Positions 41,326 to 51,371 of a stretch of DNA of 64,000 nucleotides are shown here, piece by piece (the first letter of the stretch is position 1; each line of letters begins with the position of its first letter). The notes under the pieces were generated by a model. It was not told the DNA's origin, made no database searches, and was given only the letters and a program-made list of their open reading frames with translations. Source of the stretch: Asaia platycodi JCM 25414 (GTDB lineage Bacteria; Pseudomonadota; Alphaproteobacteria; Acetobacterales; Acetobacteraceae). The stretch spans positions 1-64,000 of the forward strand of contig NZ_BAKW01000021.1 in the NCBI RefSeq assembly GCF_000614545.1, in the 5' to 3' direction. The position numbers and the translations under genes were made by a program.

Positions 41326-41932
41326 ATGACGGACGGCATACGGCCGGAGCTGATCCTCGCCTCGGCATCCCCCCGGCGTCGATCTTCTGCGCCAGATCGG
41401 ACTCGTCCCCGATCGCATCGTTGCTGCCGATCTCGATGAATCGCCGCGCCAGAACGAGACGCCGCGCCTCTGCGTCGCACGTCTGGCCCGATCGAAAGCC
41501 GAAACGGTTGCCACCCGGACAGGCGAACCGGCGCTGATCCTCGCCGCCGATACGCTCGTTGCCGTGGGGCGACGAATACTGCCCAAGGCTGAAAATCGTG
41601 CGACGGCAGAACGTTGCCTGCGCCTGCTCTCGGGCCGGCGTCATACCGTATTGACCGCGGTTTGCGTCATGCCGAGCGCCTCCTGGGCCGAGGGGCGTCG
41701 GGTCGAGCGTCTGGTAGAAACCGACGTGACCTTTTCCCGTCTGACCGATTCCCAGATTGCTGCCCTGCTCGATCAGGGTGACTGGCAAGGCAAGGCTGGC
41801 GGCTATGCGCTTCAGGGTGCGGCTGCGTCAGTCATACGCTATGTGGGTGGCAGCCCTTCGGCTGTAATCGGCCTGCCCCTTTTCGAAACCGCCCAGATGC
41901 TGCGCGGCCAGTCCTTCCGCTTCCTGGCATGA
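41326..41932 (+). CDS. maf: Maf-like nucleotide pyrophosphatase (frame-disrupted)
   Basis: About 201-202 residues. Maf/YceF/YhdE family: ELILASASPRR at the start, the catalytic Asp region ILAADTLVAVGRRIL, FSRLTDSQIAALLDQGDWQGKAGGYALQGAAA and GSPSAVIGLPLFET. These enzymes hydrolyse non-canonical or canonical NTPs and guard septum formation or nucleotide pools. The frame breaks at 41371-41395, around a C6 run followed by ggcgtcgat. Either one C is extra, or two bases (CG) are lost after SPRR, giving SPRRRDLLRQIG. The latter keeps the family's SPRR motif. Its stop overlaps the next ATG. Confidence 0.87.
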
Positions 41933-43004
41933 GAGAATGCCGCATCGCCTGGTCACCGGGCGAGGCACGCATTGCGGTCTGCGATGGCGATGATCTGATC
42001 GATTTTGCCTCTGGCGGCCCGGCATGCCCGATGGCTATGGCGACACGCATCTGGTCAGGGTGCAGAAGGCCGCGCCAGCACTTGGCGGGGCCTTTGTCAC
42101 GCTTGCTGATCACAGCACCGGCTTTCTGACAGGCACACACCAGGATGGCGCACTGATCGCTGCCCGCGTGACGCGCAGCGCCCAGAATGGCAAGGGGCTG
42201 CGCCTCAAGCCTCTCCCCAATGTATCTCCTGAAGGCGAGGCCCCACAGCTCATGGCGCGCGGCCCGACACCGCTCGAAGACATCGCCATGCGCTACCCGG
42301 ATCTTGCGTTATGCTGCGACGATCCAACGCTCATGGCGCTTATACCGGCGGCGCTGAGGCCGCGTATCGAGCGTGTTCCTCAGGCCTTCGACACGGTGCT
42401 CGAAGCCTGTTGCGACGAGCTTGCCACGCCGCAGGCAACGCTGCCAAACGGACTGCGCGCCACAATCACCCCGACACCTGCCCTGACCGCGATCGATCTG
42501 GACGACCCTGCCCCCGATCAGCGCCGCCAGATGGATGGCTTCACCGCCAATCGCAACGCCTTTCCGGCTCTGGCGCGCGAAATACGCCTGCGTAATCTGA
42601 GCGGGGCCATTCTGCTGGATCCGGCGGGAGTGCCGTTGCGCAAACGCCCGGCACTCGGCGGCTTTCTCGCCGACGCCTTGGTCGATGACCCAATGCAGCC
42701 CAGGATGCTCGGAGCCACATCCCTCGGCCTGCTCGAAGTCGTGCGTGTCAGGGGACGCGCGCCGCTCCATGAGACGCTCTCAAGCCCCGGCGGCCGCGGT
42801 CTCTCTGCGCTGAGGCAAATCTTGCGTGACAGGAGCGACAAGAGGGCTGGCGGCAGCCCTGTACTCCGGGCTTCACTGGCCGTCGTTCGCGCTCTGGAGA
42901 GCGACCACGACGCGCTGGCACAATTCGCTCTGTGCTGGGGTGCAACGCTGACCCTGACAATGATGCCCGATTACCCGGATGCCTATTGGAGCTTCACACC
43001 ATGA
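41929..43004 (+). CDS. Ribonuclease E/G family protein (frame-disrupted)
   Basis: About 358 residues after repair, an RNase E/G-like protein without the long RNase E tail. The typical alphaproteobacterial pattern is seen: ...[20 protein letters not shown] after repair near 42015 (one coding C missing), then [44 protein letters not shown], an acidic metal-site-like motif, and LSGAILLD. It sits between maf and yacG, the usual place of rng-like genes in this class. It would cleave rRNA precursors or mRNA. Coupled on both sides through 4-base overlaps. Confidence 0.78.
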
Positions 43005-43186
43005 GCCTCTGCCCCATCTGCAAGCGCTCTACGGAGACAGCGTTTCGCCCGTTCTGCAGCAAGCGCTGCGCCGATATCGATCTCGGGCGCTGGTTCAACG
43101 AGAGCTACAGCGTGCCATCAGTGTCGGAAGAGGATGAGGAAAAAAACGTCTTTCCCCCGCTTGATCAGCATGACGGGTTAGAGTAA
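43001..43186 (+). CDS. yacG: DNA gyrase inhibitor YacG
   Basis: A 61-residue zinc protein: CPICKRST at the N-terminus and [19 protein letters not shown] follow the CxxC...CxxxC pattern of YacG, and a short acidic tail ends the protein. YacG binds GyrB and reduces supercoiling activity. The ATG overlaps the rng-like stop, and the tRNA-Phe gene begins 28 bases after its stop. Confidence 0.92.
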   Translation: MSLCPICKRSTETAFRPFCSKRCADIDLGRWFNESYSVPSVSEEDEEKNVFPPLDQHDGLE

Positions 43187-43214
43187 ACCCCCTCTCACAC
43201 CGCATGGTGACGGT

Positions 43215-43290
43215 GCCCAAGTAGCTCAGTTGGTAGAGCATGCGACTGAAAATCGCAGTGTCACTGGTTCGATCCCGGTCTTGGGCACCA
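43215..43290 (+). tRNA. tRNA-Phe (anticodon GAA)
   Basis: The acceptor stem GCCCAAG/CTTGGGC, D arm GCTCAGTTGGTAGAGC, anticodon arm with loop CTGAAAA (GAA), a TGTC variable loop, and the T arm with GGTTCGATCC are all present. Discriminator A and an encoded CCA end the 76-base gene. The weak hairpin ATTTTC/GAAAAT (43290-43304), followed by CTGTTTTC, may be its terminator. Confidence 0.97.
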
Positions 43291-43353
43291 TTTTCCCTGA
43301 AAATCTGTTTTCTTACTTGGCCGCAATGGCTCTGCGAGCGAACCCTTTTGATA

Positions 43354-43376
43354 TTTCAGGCCCAATGGGCCTGAAA
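43354..43376. repeat. Inverted repeat between tRNA-Phe and the DUF805 gene
   Basis: TTTCAGGCCCA and TGGGCCTGAAA are perfect 11-base arms around a single A. It lies 28 bases beyond the DUF805 stop (which faces it) and 64 bases after the tRNA. No U-run follows on either strand, so a terminator role is uncertain; it could be a protein-binding palindrome. Confidence 0.45.
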
Positions 43377-43403
43377 CAGTCGTAATCGGCAAAACAGCGG
43401 CGT

Positions 43404-43781
43404 TCAGCTCGTCCAGGGCATGAATCCCATTTTCCCGAAACGGTTCTCATCCGGGTCAGCCTTCATGAAAAAAAGGATTATGCCACCGATGAAGGGAACG
43501 AGCGAAATAAGCGCTACCCAGCCAGACCAACCGCAATCATGGCAACGTCTGACAGAGGCGGAGATCGTCGCTATCAGAAGAAAAAGGTCGATGATCACCT
43601 GGATGGCGCACAGACTGGACTGGATGATCTGATCATTGAACAGATGCGCATTGTAATAGATAACCCGCGCCCAAGCAGGCATAAATAGCCAGCATGCGAT
43701 GATAAAGATCGCGTAATCTGCCCTTGAAGTACGTCCCTGAAACTGAAACGCCTGTTTCAGCCCCATCCAGATGGCGTCCAT
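43404..43781 (-). CDS. DUF805 membrane protein
   Basis: A 125-residue protein with four membrane helices. The opening MGLKQAFQFQGRTSRADYAIFIIACWLF is the DUF805 hallmark (FxFxGRxSRxxY), and SVRRCHDCGWSGWVALISLVPFIGGIILFFMKADPDENRFG the C-terminal hallmark. ATG 43781 has AGGAATAA upstream. The function of the family is unknown; some members are annotated as inner-membrane proteins of the YhaH type. Convergent with tRNA-Phe. Confidence 0.87.
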   Translation of the reverse strand: MDAIWMGLKQAFQFQGRTSRADYAIFIIACWLFMPAWARVIYYNAHLFNDQIIQSSLCAIQVIIDLFLLIATISASVRRCHDCGWSGWVALISLVPFIGGIILFFMKADPDENRFGKMGFMPWTS

Positions 43782-43920
43782 ATTTTTATTCCTTATTCCT
43801 TCTTTTGTGCTTTTTAGGGCAGAAAAGAAGAATTGGAACGGCACTATTACGCGACAAAGTTATACGGAAATAAAAAGCTCTTCCCTGACCTTAATATCAG
43901 CCGGGAAGAGCCTGTTTGCC

Positions 43921-44652
43921 TCAGGCCAGCAGACCGCCATCCACGGCCAGGGCCGATCCGGTGATGTAGCTCGAGCGCTCATTGACCAGAAACGACACCA
44001 CATTGACGATGTCCTCGATCTCGCCATAGGCGCCAGTCGCGACAAAGCTTGCGAGCACCTTCGCCGCCTCAGTATCCGACGGATTCATGGCGGTATTCAC
44101 GGGTCCCGGTTCGACAACATTGATGGTGATGCCACGATCGCCGAGATCGCGCGCCACGCCCTGAGCGAAGCCGCGCAGAGCCGCCTTGGTGCTGGAATAG
44201 AGCGACAGACCAGGCAAAGGCGCACGCCCACCGAATGACGAGCCCATGAGAATGATGCGCCCACCGCGCTGCATATGCTTGACGGCATGCATGGTCTCGA
44301 TCATCGGACCACGCACATTGAGATTGAGCCCGGCTTCAATAATCTCCGGCGTGATGTCGTCGATCGTACCCTTGGGATACATGCCGGCATTACACACCAG
44401 CACATCCAGACGGCCAAAAACGCGGATTGTTTCCGCAACGATTTTCTCATTCCCTTCGACAGTGCTGCCATCGGCATGCACGGCCAGCACACGGCGCCCG
44501 AGCGCCTCGACTTGCCTGATCGTATCCTGTGCGCTCGCTGCATCACGAGGATAGGAAAAGGCGATATCATAGCCTTCGCTGGCAAGCTGGCGGGCGATAC
44601 CGGAGCCGATACCGCGGCTGGCACCGGTTACGAGAGCAACTTTTGCAGTCAT
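43921..44652 (-). CDS. SDR-family oxidoreductase (3-oxoacyl-ACP reductase-like)
   Basis: A 243-residue classical SDR: TGASRGIG for the cofactor, CNAGMYPKG, LMGSSFGGRAP with the catalytic Ser, YSSTKAAL with Tyr and Lys, and the C-terminal VSFLVNERSSYITGSALAVDGG. The end of the protein is the typical VDGG dinucleotide-fold close. AGGGAAA lies before ATG 44652. An AraC regulator lies upstream in the opposite direction, an arrangement like yqhC and its oxidoreductase target, so it may be that regulator's target. Substrate unknown; such genes often detoxify aldehydes or quinones. Confidence 0.85.
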   Translation of the reverse strand: MTAKVALVTGASRGIGSGIARQLASEGYDIAFSYPRDAASAQDTIRQVEALGRRVLAVHADGSTVEGNEKIVAETIRVFGRLDVLVCNAGMYPKGTIDDITPEIIEAGLNLNVRGPMIETMHAVKHMQRGGRIILMGSSFGGRAPLPGLSLYSSTKAALRGFAQGVARDLGDRGITINVVEPGPVNTAMNPSDTEAAKVLASFVATGAYGEIEDIVNVVSFLVNERSSYITGSALAVDGGLLA

Positions 44653-44744
44653 CAATCTGTTTCCCTGTTCTGAAAAATGGCAAGAAAGGCGTTCAGCCCG
44701 AGATATTTGAGAGCGTCGGTCACGAGGATAAATTCGAGCATCGC

Positions 44745-44972
44745 TCAGGCCTGCAACAGGCGACAGGAGCGATCGAGAGCGCGGCAATTTCTGCAGAAAT
44801 CCCTGAGCATCTTTCGCTTCTGAGCCGCAGAGAGGCGAATTCTGCCCCGTTCGAGCCTGCCAATCTGCTCGCGCCATATGCGATACAGAAGCCGGATATC
44901 CTTGCGGCGCTCCGTCGTCGGACACGTCTTGACGACATTTCCGGTGCGGGATGCGGGGATATGGTTCTGCAT
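44745..44972 (-). CDS. Small basic Cys-containing protein of unknown function
   Basis: A 75-residue protein: MQNHIPASRTGNVVK, RRKDIRLLYRIWREQIGRL, LSAAQKRKMLRDFC, ending CRLLQA. It is strongly basic, has four Cys residues (a CRNC pair near the end) and no signal peptide. Codon third positions are mainly G/C, as in neighbouring genes, and a perfect AGGAG lies 5 bases before ATG 44972, which together argue that it is real. I recognise no family. It lies upstream of and in the same direction as the SDR (92 bases apart), inside the gap that separates the SDR from the AraC gene. An RNA- or DNA-binding role would be a guess. Confidence 0.5.
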   Translation of the reverse strand: MQNHIPASRTGNVVKTCPTTERRKDIRLLYRIWREQIGRLERGRIRLSAAQKRKMLRDFCRNCRALDRSCRLLQA

Positions 44973-44998
44973 GGCAGGCTCCTGTTCGGAATAAAACA

Positions 44999-45017
44999 CC
45001 TGTCCTTTTCGGACAGG
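44999..45017 (-). promoter_or_regulatory. Leader hairpin upstream of the small basic protein
   Basis: CCTGTCC and GGACAGG pair perfectly around a 5-base loop. On the minus strand the stem is followed by TGTTTTATTCC and then the ribosome site of the 75-residue protein. It looks like an attenuator-type hairpin, or a palindromic operator for the divergent AraC gene. Inference from sequence only. Confidence 0.35.
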
Positions 45018-45103
45018 CAGAGAATGCGCAGACAGAAGCCGCCTGCGTTATCTCAGGATTCCGAAAAACTTGCCTTATTTTCTCATGATGCGATGGCGGG
45101 ACC

Positions 45104-46042
45104 ATGATGAATCAGGAAACAACCGCGCAGCTCAGAGAGGTTCAGGCACTCGTCCGTCTTCACTGCCCACGCAAAAGCACGAAGACCGCCATCGACTATC
45201 TGACGCTCTATCACTCCGACACGACCACCGACCCGCTACTGGTGGTCTATCAGCCGCGCATCTACCTCATCATCCAGGGTGCAAAGACCATATGCATCCA
45301 CAAGCGCAGCTTCGATTACGATCAGAATCACTATCTGGTCGCCACGGTCGATCTGCCGCTTTCGGGCCGTATTACCCGTGCCTCGCCGGATGAACCCTAT
45401 CTCGCGGCCTGCATCGCCTTCGACCCTGCTGAAATTGCCGAGATCATTACACAGACCCACGCCGATCCGGGGCTTAAGACACCGCTGCGCGCCAGTCTCG
45501 GCCTCAGTCCGGTCACGCCCGACCTGCTGGACGTGCTGCGCCGTCTGCTCCTTGCCCTCGATCACGAGCAGGACAGGGATTTTCTGGCGCCGATGCTCAA
45601 ACGGGAAATGATCTATCGCGCCCTCCAAGGCGACCAGCGCCATGTGCTGCACGAAATTGCCGATCAGAAGAGCGATGCGTCGCGAATCAATCGCGCTCTG
45701 GCCTCATTACGCGCTAATTTCATGGAAGAAGCCGAGATGACGCATCTACCGCGCCTGGCCGGAATGAGCCAATCGACCTTTTATCGCAAATTTCAGGACA
45801 TAACCGGTCTCTCCCCCGTGCAGTATCGCAAGCGCCTGCGGCTTCAGGAAGCCCGCCGCCTGATGCTGAGCGAAGACAGGCTTGCTGCCGATGCAGGATT
45901 TGCTGTGGGCTATGAAAGCCCGTCGCAATTCACGCGTGAATACAAGACGATTTTTGGCCTGCCACCTCATCAGGACGTCAAACGCATTCGCACAATCGGC
46001 GTCGAGCGCTACCGGGAATTGAACGAGGATGTCTGGATCTGA
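45104..46042 (+). CDS. AraC-family transcriptional regulator (YqhC-like)
   Basis: A 312-residue regulator. The N-terminal half (10-175) is the AraC_N type found in YqhC, with VYQPRIYLIIQGAKTICIHKRSFDYDQNHYLVATVDLP. The C-terminal half has the two helix-turn-helices of AraC proteins: MTHLPRLAGMSQSTFYRKFQDITGLSPVQYRKRLRLQEARRLM, then AADAGFAVGYESPSQFTREYKTIFGLPPHQDV. YqhC-like proteins respond to aldehydes and activate a divergent oxidoreductase; here the divergent SDR is the obvious candidate target. Start ATG 45104 (or 45107). Intact. Confidence 0.88.
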   Translation: MMNQETTAQLREVQALVRLHCPRKSTKTAIDYLTLYHSDTTTDPLLVVYQPRIYLIIQGAKTICIHKRSFDYDQNHYLVATVDLPLSGRITRASPDEPYLAACIAFDPAEIAEIITQTHADPGLKTPLRASLGLSPVTPDLLDVLRRLLLALDHEQDRDFLAPMLKREMIYRALQGDQRHVLHEIADQKSDASRINRALASLRANFMEEAEMTHLPRLAGMSQSTFYRKFQDITGLSPVQYRKRLRLQEARRLMLSEDRLAADAGFAVGYESPSQFTREYKTIFGLPPHQDVKRIRTIGVERYRELNEDVWI

Positions 46043-46150
46043 GAGAGGCATGAGGGCAGGATGCACTGCGTTACACGATCATCCGGGCCAGCTTCTTGGC
46101 CGGGGCATGTTTTGAGCGCAGGCTGGCCGGAAAAAGACCGAGGTATCGTT

Positions 46151-46354
46151 ATGCGTATTCTGGCCCTTTGCGGCATGATTCTCACCCTGACCGCATGTTC
46201 TCATCCCCACCCGCCGGCAGATGAGAGTCGTTCCGGATTGCTTCGCCCCGTTTCGTCAACAGGCAGCGCCCCGTCGAAAAACACCCCCTCTTTCGACCAC
46301 AAACCTCATGGCCACATGTATATGGGCACGGGTATGGGCGCCTCGCCTCTCTGA
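46151..46354 (+). CDS. Small lipoprotein
   Basis: A 67-residue protein with a short signal peptide and lipobox LTAC (MRILALCGMILTLTAC), so a mature lipoprotein of about 50 residues rich in Pro, Ser, His and Gly (HPHPPADE, HKPHGHMYMGTGMG). GAGG lies 7 bases before the ATG. No family recognised. The His/Met-rich tail could bind a metal, but this is speculation. Confidence 0.6.
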   Translation: MRILALCGMILTLTACSHPHPPADESRSGLLRPVSSTGSAPSKNTPSFDHKPHGHMYMGTGMGASPL

Positions 46355-46477
46355 ACCGCCATCAGACTAATCCGCTTCCAATAGCGCCTGCGCTGCCCGT
46401 TCGTACCTTTCTCTTCCAGAAGGGCAAGCAAGCAGATCAGGGTCTGAGCCGGGTGGCTCCGCGTGAGGTCTGCGACC

Positions 46478-48570
46478 TTATTTGATTGCGTCGAGCACGC
46501 CTGAAACGGTCAGGATCTGCGGCAGAACGACGCCCTCCTTGCGAGGCGCATAATAGACGTAGAGCGGCACGCCGTCGCGTCCATGCGCGCGCAGATAAGC
46601 GCTGATGGATTCATCGCGATTGGTCCAGTCGCCCTTCATATAGGTGATGCCCTGTGCCTCGAACGCCTTCTGTACGGGTGCTGCTTGCAGGGCCACGCGC
46701 TCATTGACCATGCAGGTGATGCACCAGGCCGCCGTCATGTCGATGAAAACAGGTTTGCCCTCTTCACGCAGTTTGGCGAGACGCTCGGGTGAATAGGCCA
46801 CGCTGCCCCTCTCTGCCTTCGCTTCTGCCGGTGCGCTGGCAGCAATCCCGTTATCGATACGCGCCAGACCGATCCCAGCAAGAACCAGCACGACCACGGC
46901 CAGCACACGCCCTACGATCACGCCCGGCGTGGCGCCCTTGAGCATGGCCTGTCGCTGAGTCGTGCCGAACAGCCAGGCCACGAGACCAAGCGCCACCGCG
47001 CCGCCCAACCCGACAGGCAGGATCATCGCCCCGCGCTGCACGCAGGCCACCCAGAACAGCCAGACAGCCGTGGCCAGAAGCGGGAATGCCAGAGCCTGTT
47101 TCAACACAGCCATCCACGCGCCGGGTTTGGGCATATGGCGCGCCAGGAAAGGAATGGTGCAATCGCCACATAGGGCGAGGCCAGACCGAACCCCATGGCC
47201 AGAAACAGGGCGAGCCCTGCCCAGGCCGGGCCGCTGAGCGCCGCCGCAATCGCAGCCCCCATGAAGGGGGCTGTGCAGGGCGTGGCCACAATCACGGCCA
47301 GCAGCCCCGTCAGCATGTCACCCCAGATGCCATGGCGCGGTGTGACATCCTGACCGATACGCCCCAGCGTCACCTCGAAAACACCAAGAAGATTGAGCGC
47401 CATCATGACCAGCAGCCAGGCGACACCGACCACGAAAATCGGCGACTGGAACTGAAAGCCCCAGCCAGCAGCGGAGCCGACGCTGCGCAGCACAATCATG
47501 GCCAAACCAAGCGCGGCGAAGCTGCCCATCACCCCGGTCGTATAGGCAAGAGCGCTTCTGATCTGCTCATGGCGATGGCTGCCACCCAGACGCGCAAGCG
47601 AAAATGCCTTCATGGCCAGAACGGGGAAGACGCAAGGCATCAGGTTGAGAATGAGCCCGCCAAGAAACGCAAAAATCAGCAGACGCCACAAGGCTGCCTG
47701 AGCAGGCGCAGGCGGCACCGCCTCGGCCGGCGTGGCTGAAGCCTGCGCCGTCTTGATCCAGAGCGCGGTCTGCTGACCGGCTTGATCCTGCAACACCACA
47801 ATCCCGGCCAGCGAGGCGCTGATGCGCCGCATCGATCCAGTTGAGCTTGAGCGTCAGACTACCCTCGCTCACCGCCAGTTTCTGCGGCGCCACCTGATCG
47901 ATCACCCCGGTCTCTGACGGCATGAACCACGCGCGTTCGATGCTCGCCGGAGAAAGCCCCTTGCCGCTCAGACTCAGCACCCCGTCAGAGGCAACAGATG
48001 CTGCAAAGGGGGACGGCACAGGGCTGGCCTGAGAGGCATGAACGAAAAGCGGCCCCTCTGCAGAGCTATTGGCTGCGCTCTTGCCTGCGGGCAGAGAGAG
48101 CGTGAAATCGCCCTGCTCGGGCACACAGGTGGCCGCACAGACCAGCCATTCGGCATGGGCCTTGAGTGTGATCGGGCCTTCCTGCCCTTCAAGCTTCAGT
48201 GCCTGAGGCAGCAGCACATCGCCCGTATAGGCGTAAGACATCAGCCCGCCTTCGCTGATGCGCACGGGGGTCGGGAAATCGATCGTCTCGCTCTGCCCCG
48301 TCATGGCGCCACTGGCAGTGACCTTAAGCGTCGGCGGCTCACCGGCATCCCCTGCATTGAGCCAGTAGGTGTGCCAACCTGGCTTGAGCTGAAGACGCAG
48401 CCCGACATGAAGCGTCGCCCCCGCCGCCACGCTGTCGCGATCGGTCACCAGAGTCGCCGTATCATGCTGGAAATGACCGGCTCGCTGGAAGCGGCGAAAG
48501 CCGGTGCGTTGCCCGAAGCGAACAGGAACACCGACAGGGACAGGACTAGAAAAGACAACTTACGCAGCAT
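46478..48570 (-). CDS. DsbD/ScsB-like thiol:disulfide interchange protein (frame-disrupted)
   Basis: About 697 residues after repair. The signal peptide is MLRKLSFLVLSLSVFLFASGNAPAFA. The periplasmic N-terminal domain (ATLHVGLRLQLKPGWHTYWLNAGDAGEPP, AEWLVCAATCVPEQGDF) is that of ScsB/DsbD-like proteins. An 8-helix DsbD membrane domain follows (LNLMPCVFPVLAMKAFSLARLGG, VATPCTAPFMGAAIAAAL, each with its Cys), then a C-terminal thioredoxin domain with AAWCITCMVNE. Frame breaks near 48463 (one C missing), near 47828 and near 47140 restore 698 codons. It moves electrons from cytoplasmic thioredoxin to periplasmic thiol proteins. Start is 64 bases from the divergent hrpB. Confidence 0.85.
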
Positions 48571-48634
48571 CGGACCGATCGCATCGTTGGAAGAGAATTG
48601 CCGACCGCCCCAGGGACGCGCCATAGAGGTCATT

Positions 48635-51161
48635 ATGACCGGTCCCGTATTGCCCGCCAATCTCATTTCGCTTCCCGTTCTTCCTGTCTCGGCCGCCCTG
48701 CCGGAATTGCAGGACGTGCTGGCCTCTGGCCGCAATGCGGTGCTTGTCGCGCCACCAGGCGCAGGCAAGACGACTTTGGTGCCGCTTCATCTTTTACAAG
48801 CCCCCTGGCGTGAAGACGGACGGCTTCTCGTGGTCGAACCGCGACGCGTGGCGGTGCGCGGCGCCGCCCATCGCATGGCGTCGCTGCTGGGGGAGGAAAC
48901 CGGCAGAACGGTTGGCTATCGTACCCGCACGGACTCTGCGGTCAGCGCCGCCACACGTATCGAGGTCGTGACCGAAGGGCTTTTGCTGCGCCGCCTGCTG
49001 ACCGACCCGCTTCTCGAAGGCGTGGCCGCCATCCTGTTCGACGAAGTGCATGAACGCTCGCTCGACCTCGATACGGCGCTGGCTTTCGCGCTCGATCTGC
49101 AACGCACGCTGAGGCCTGAACTGCGTCTTGTCGCCATGTCCGCCACGACCGATGGGCGCGCTTTCACCGCCCTGCTCGATGGCGCACTCGTCGAGAGCGA
49201 GGGCCGCGCCTTTCCTCTCGATATCCGCCATGCCAAACGTGATATCGCCGCCTTGCGTGAACTGCCTGAAGCCATGGCACGCAGCATTCGCGGCCTCATG
49301 GCCGAAGAAGAAGGCGATCTTCTGGCCTTTCTGCCGGGCGTTGCCGAAATCAGACGCTGCGCCGCCGCCCTTGCTGGATTGGATGCGCTGATCCTCCCGC
49401 TCTATGGCGAACTGGATACGAAAGAGCAGGATCTGGCACTCAAACCGGCGGACAGACGTAAGGTAGTGCTGGCCACCTCCATCGCCGAGACGTCGCTTAC
49501 CGTGCCCGGCGTGCGTCTGGTTGTCGATGGTGGTTTCCGACGCGAGCCGCGTCTTGATGTCGGCTCGGGGCTGTCGCGTCTGGAAACGCTGCGCGTCTCT
49601 CGCGCTACCGCCACTCAGCGCGCGGGTCGCGCCGGACGTGAAGCGCCGGGCATCGCCCTGCGTCTATGGACCGAAGCGACAGGGCGCTCCATGATTCAGC
49701 ATGATCTGCCTGAAATCCTGAGTAGCGATCTTGCCGGGCATTGCCTCGATGCCGCCTCATGGCACGAGATCATGGGTACGGCACCCGATGCCCTGGCTCT
49801 GCTCGATGCCCCGCCTTCGGGCGCAAGGCAGGCCGCCATCGCCCTGTTGCAAACCCTTGGTGCTCTCGACAAGGCGGGCAGGGTCACGCCGCTCGGCACT
49901 GCCATGGCGCGTCTGGGTGCGCAGCCCCGTCTGGCCGCCATGATGTGCGCGGCCAAAACGCCGATCGAAAAAGCCACCGCCGCCGCCCTCGCCGCCCTTC
50001 TGGAAGAGCGCGATCCGCTGCGCCCCCGGCCCGTGCCGGGGCAGCGCGCGCCTGTGACGCCCGCCGATATCCAGTCGCGCCTCGCACTGATCGAGGGGGC
50101 AGAGCACCACCCCGGCGCCGACAGGGCCAGTATTGCGCGCATTCGCCAGTCGAGCCAGCGCTATCAGAAGCGCCTCGGGCTCTCCCAGCGCCTTCCCCCC
50201 GACCCGCATTGTGCCGCAGCCCTGCTCGCTGCCGGGTTCCCCGATCGTGTGGCCATGGCCGCTGGCGAGACAGGGCGCTATCGTCTGGCTGGCGGCGGGT
50301 CTGCGAGGCTGAGCGCCATCGACCCGCTGGCCCGCGAAAAGTTTCTGGTCGCGCCTGCCCTGCACACACGCACCGCTACCGAAATCTGTCTGGCCGCCCC
50401 TCTCGACCTCAACTCCCTGCCCCCGACCCTGCTCGCCAGAACCGAAGAGCAGGTCGAGACGGCACTCGACAGCGCGACGGGTAGCGTCATCGCCCGCCGC
50501 AGGCTGCGCCTCGGGACACTTGTGCTGCGCGATCGCTCGACCCCAGCCGACCCTGAAGAAATCCAGGCACTGCTTCTCTCCCGCATTCGCACCGATCTGT
50601 CAGGCAGCCTCAACTGGAGCGAAGGGTGTGAGCAATTCCGCGCCCGGCTGGCTCTGGCACGCACCCATCTGGATGAGACTCTGCCCGCTGCCGATGACGA
50701 AACCCTTGCGGCTACGCTGGAGGAATGGCTGCTGCCTTATATCGATGACATGAACAGACTCTCGCAGATCCAGGGTCTCGATATGCTTTCTCTGCTTCGC
50801 CAGAGGCTCGATTATGCAGTTGAAGCGCCTCGATCAGGAGCTGCCGATCAGCCTCACCCTGCCCGGTGCCTCTCCCTCCATCGATTATCGTGAGCCGATC
50901 CCAACCATTTCGGCACGAGCCCAGGCTTTCTATGGCCTGAAGGAAACGCCGCTGATCGCCAATGGCAAGGTGAAGCTGCAATTCGCGCTGCTTTCACCGG
51001 CAGGAAGACCACAGGCCATCACCGCCGATATCGCGTCTTTCTGGCAGACAGGCTGGCCTGATATGCGACGCGATATGCGCGGCCGTTACCCCCGTCATGA
51101 CTGGCCCGAAAACCCGGCCCTGGCGAGCCCGCCTCCCTCGAGGCGACGTCCCGATCGCTGA
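48635..51161 (+). CDS. hrpB: ATP-dependent helicase HrpB (frame-disrupted at C-terminus)
   Basis: About 841 residues after repair. DEAH-helicase motifs are all present: Walker A APPGAGKTT, DEVHERSLDLDTALAFALDLQ, MSATTDG, LATSIAETSLTVPGVRLVVDGG and TQRAGRAGREAPG. A helicase-associated region and the HrpB_C domain follow. Near 50815 one extra T shifts the frame; without it LRQRLDMQLKRLDQELPISLTLPG leads to the family's typical end, ...MRRDMRGRYPRHDWPENP. HrpB is an RNA/DNA helicase of unclear role. ATG 48635 has GAGGT upstream. Confidence 0.9.
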
Positions 51162-51226
51162 TCGATGAAACGAAACACTCCGATGAAACAAAATCACACC
51201 AAAAGGTGAAGAAGGCGTATCTCGTG

Positions 51227-51244
51227 GCAAAACGCCGGTTTTGC
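51227..51244. repeat. Inverted repeat upstream of the sugar symporter
   Basis: GCAAAAC and GTTTTGC flank GCCG, a perfect 7-bp hairpin 127 bases before the symporter ATG. The direct repeat CGATGAAAC also occurs at 51163-51171 and 51181-51189. These may be operator or promoter elements of the symporter gene. No U-run for a terminator. Confidence 0.3.
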
Positions 51245-51371
51245 AATGCTCCACTCGGCGATAGGTAATCGAGGCATCTTTCAGCACGAAAACTTGTCTT
51301 TCGAATCGCAAGATTCTCTCCCACTTCTTTCGGAGCCGAATTGAGCTTTCCGATCGGGATGAGAAACGACC

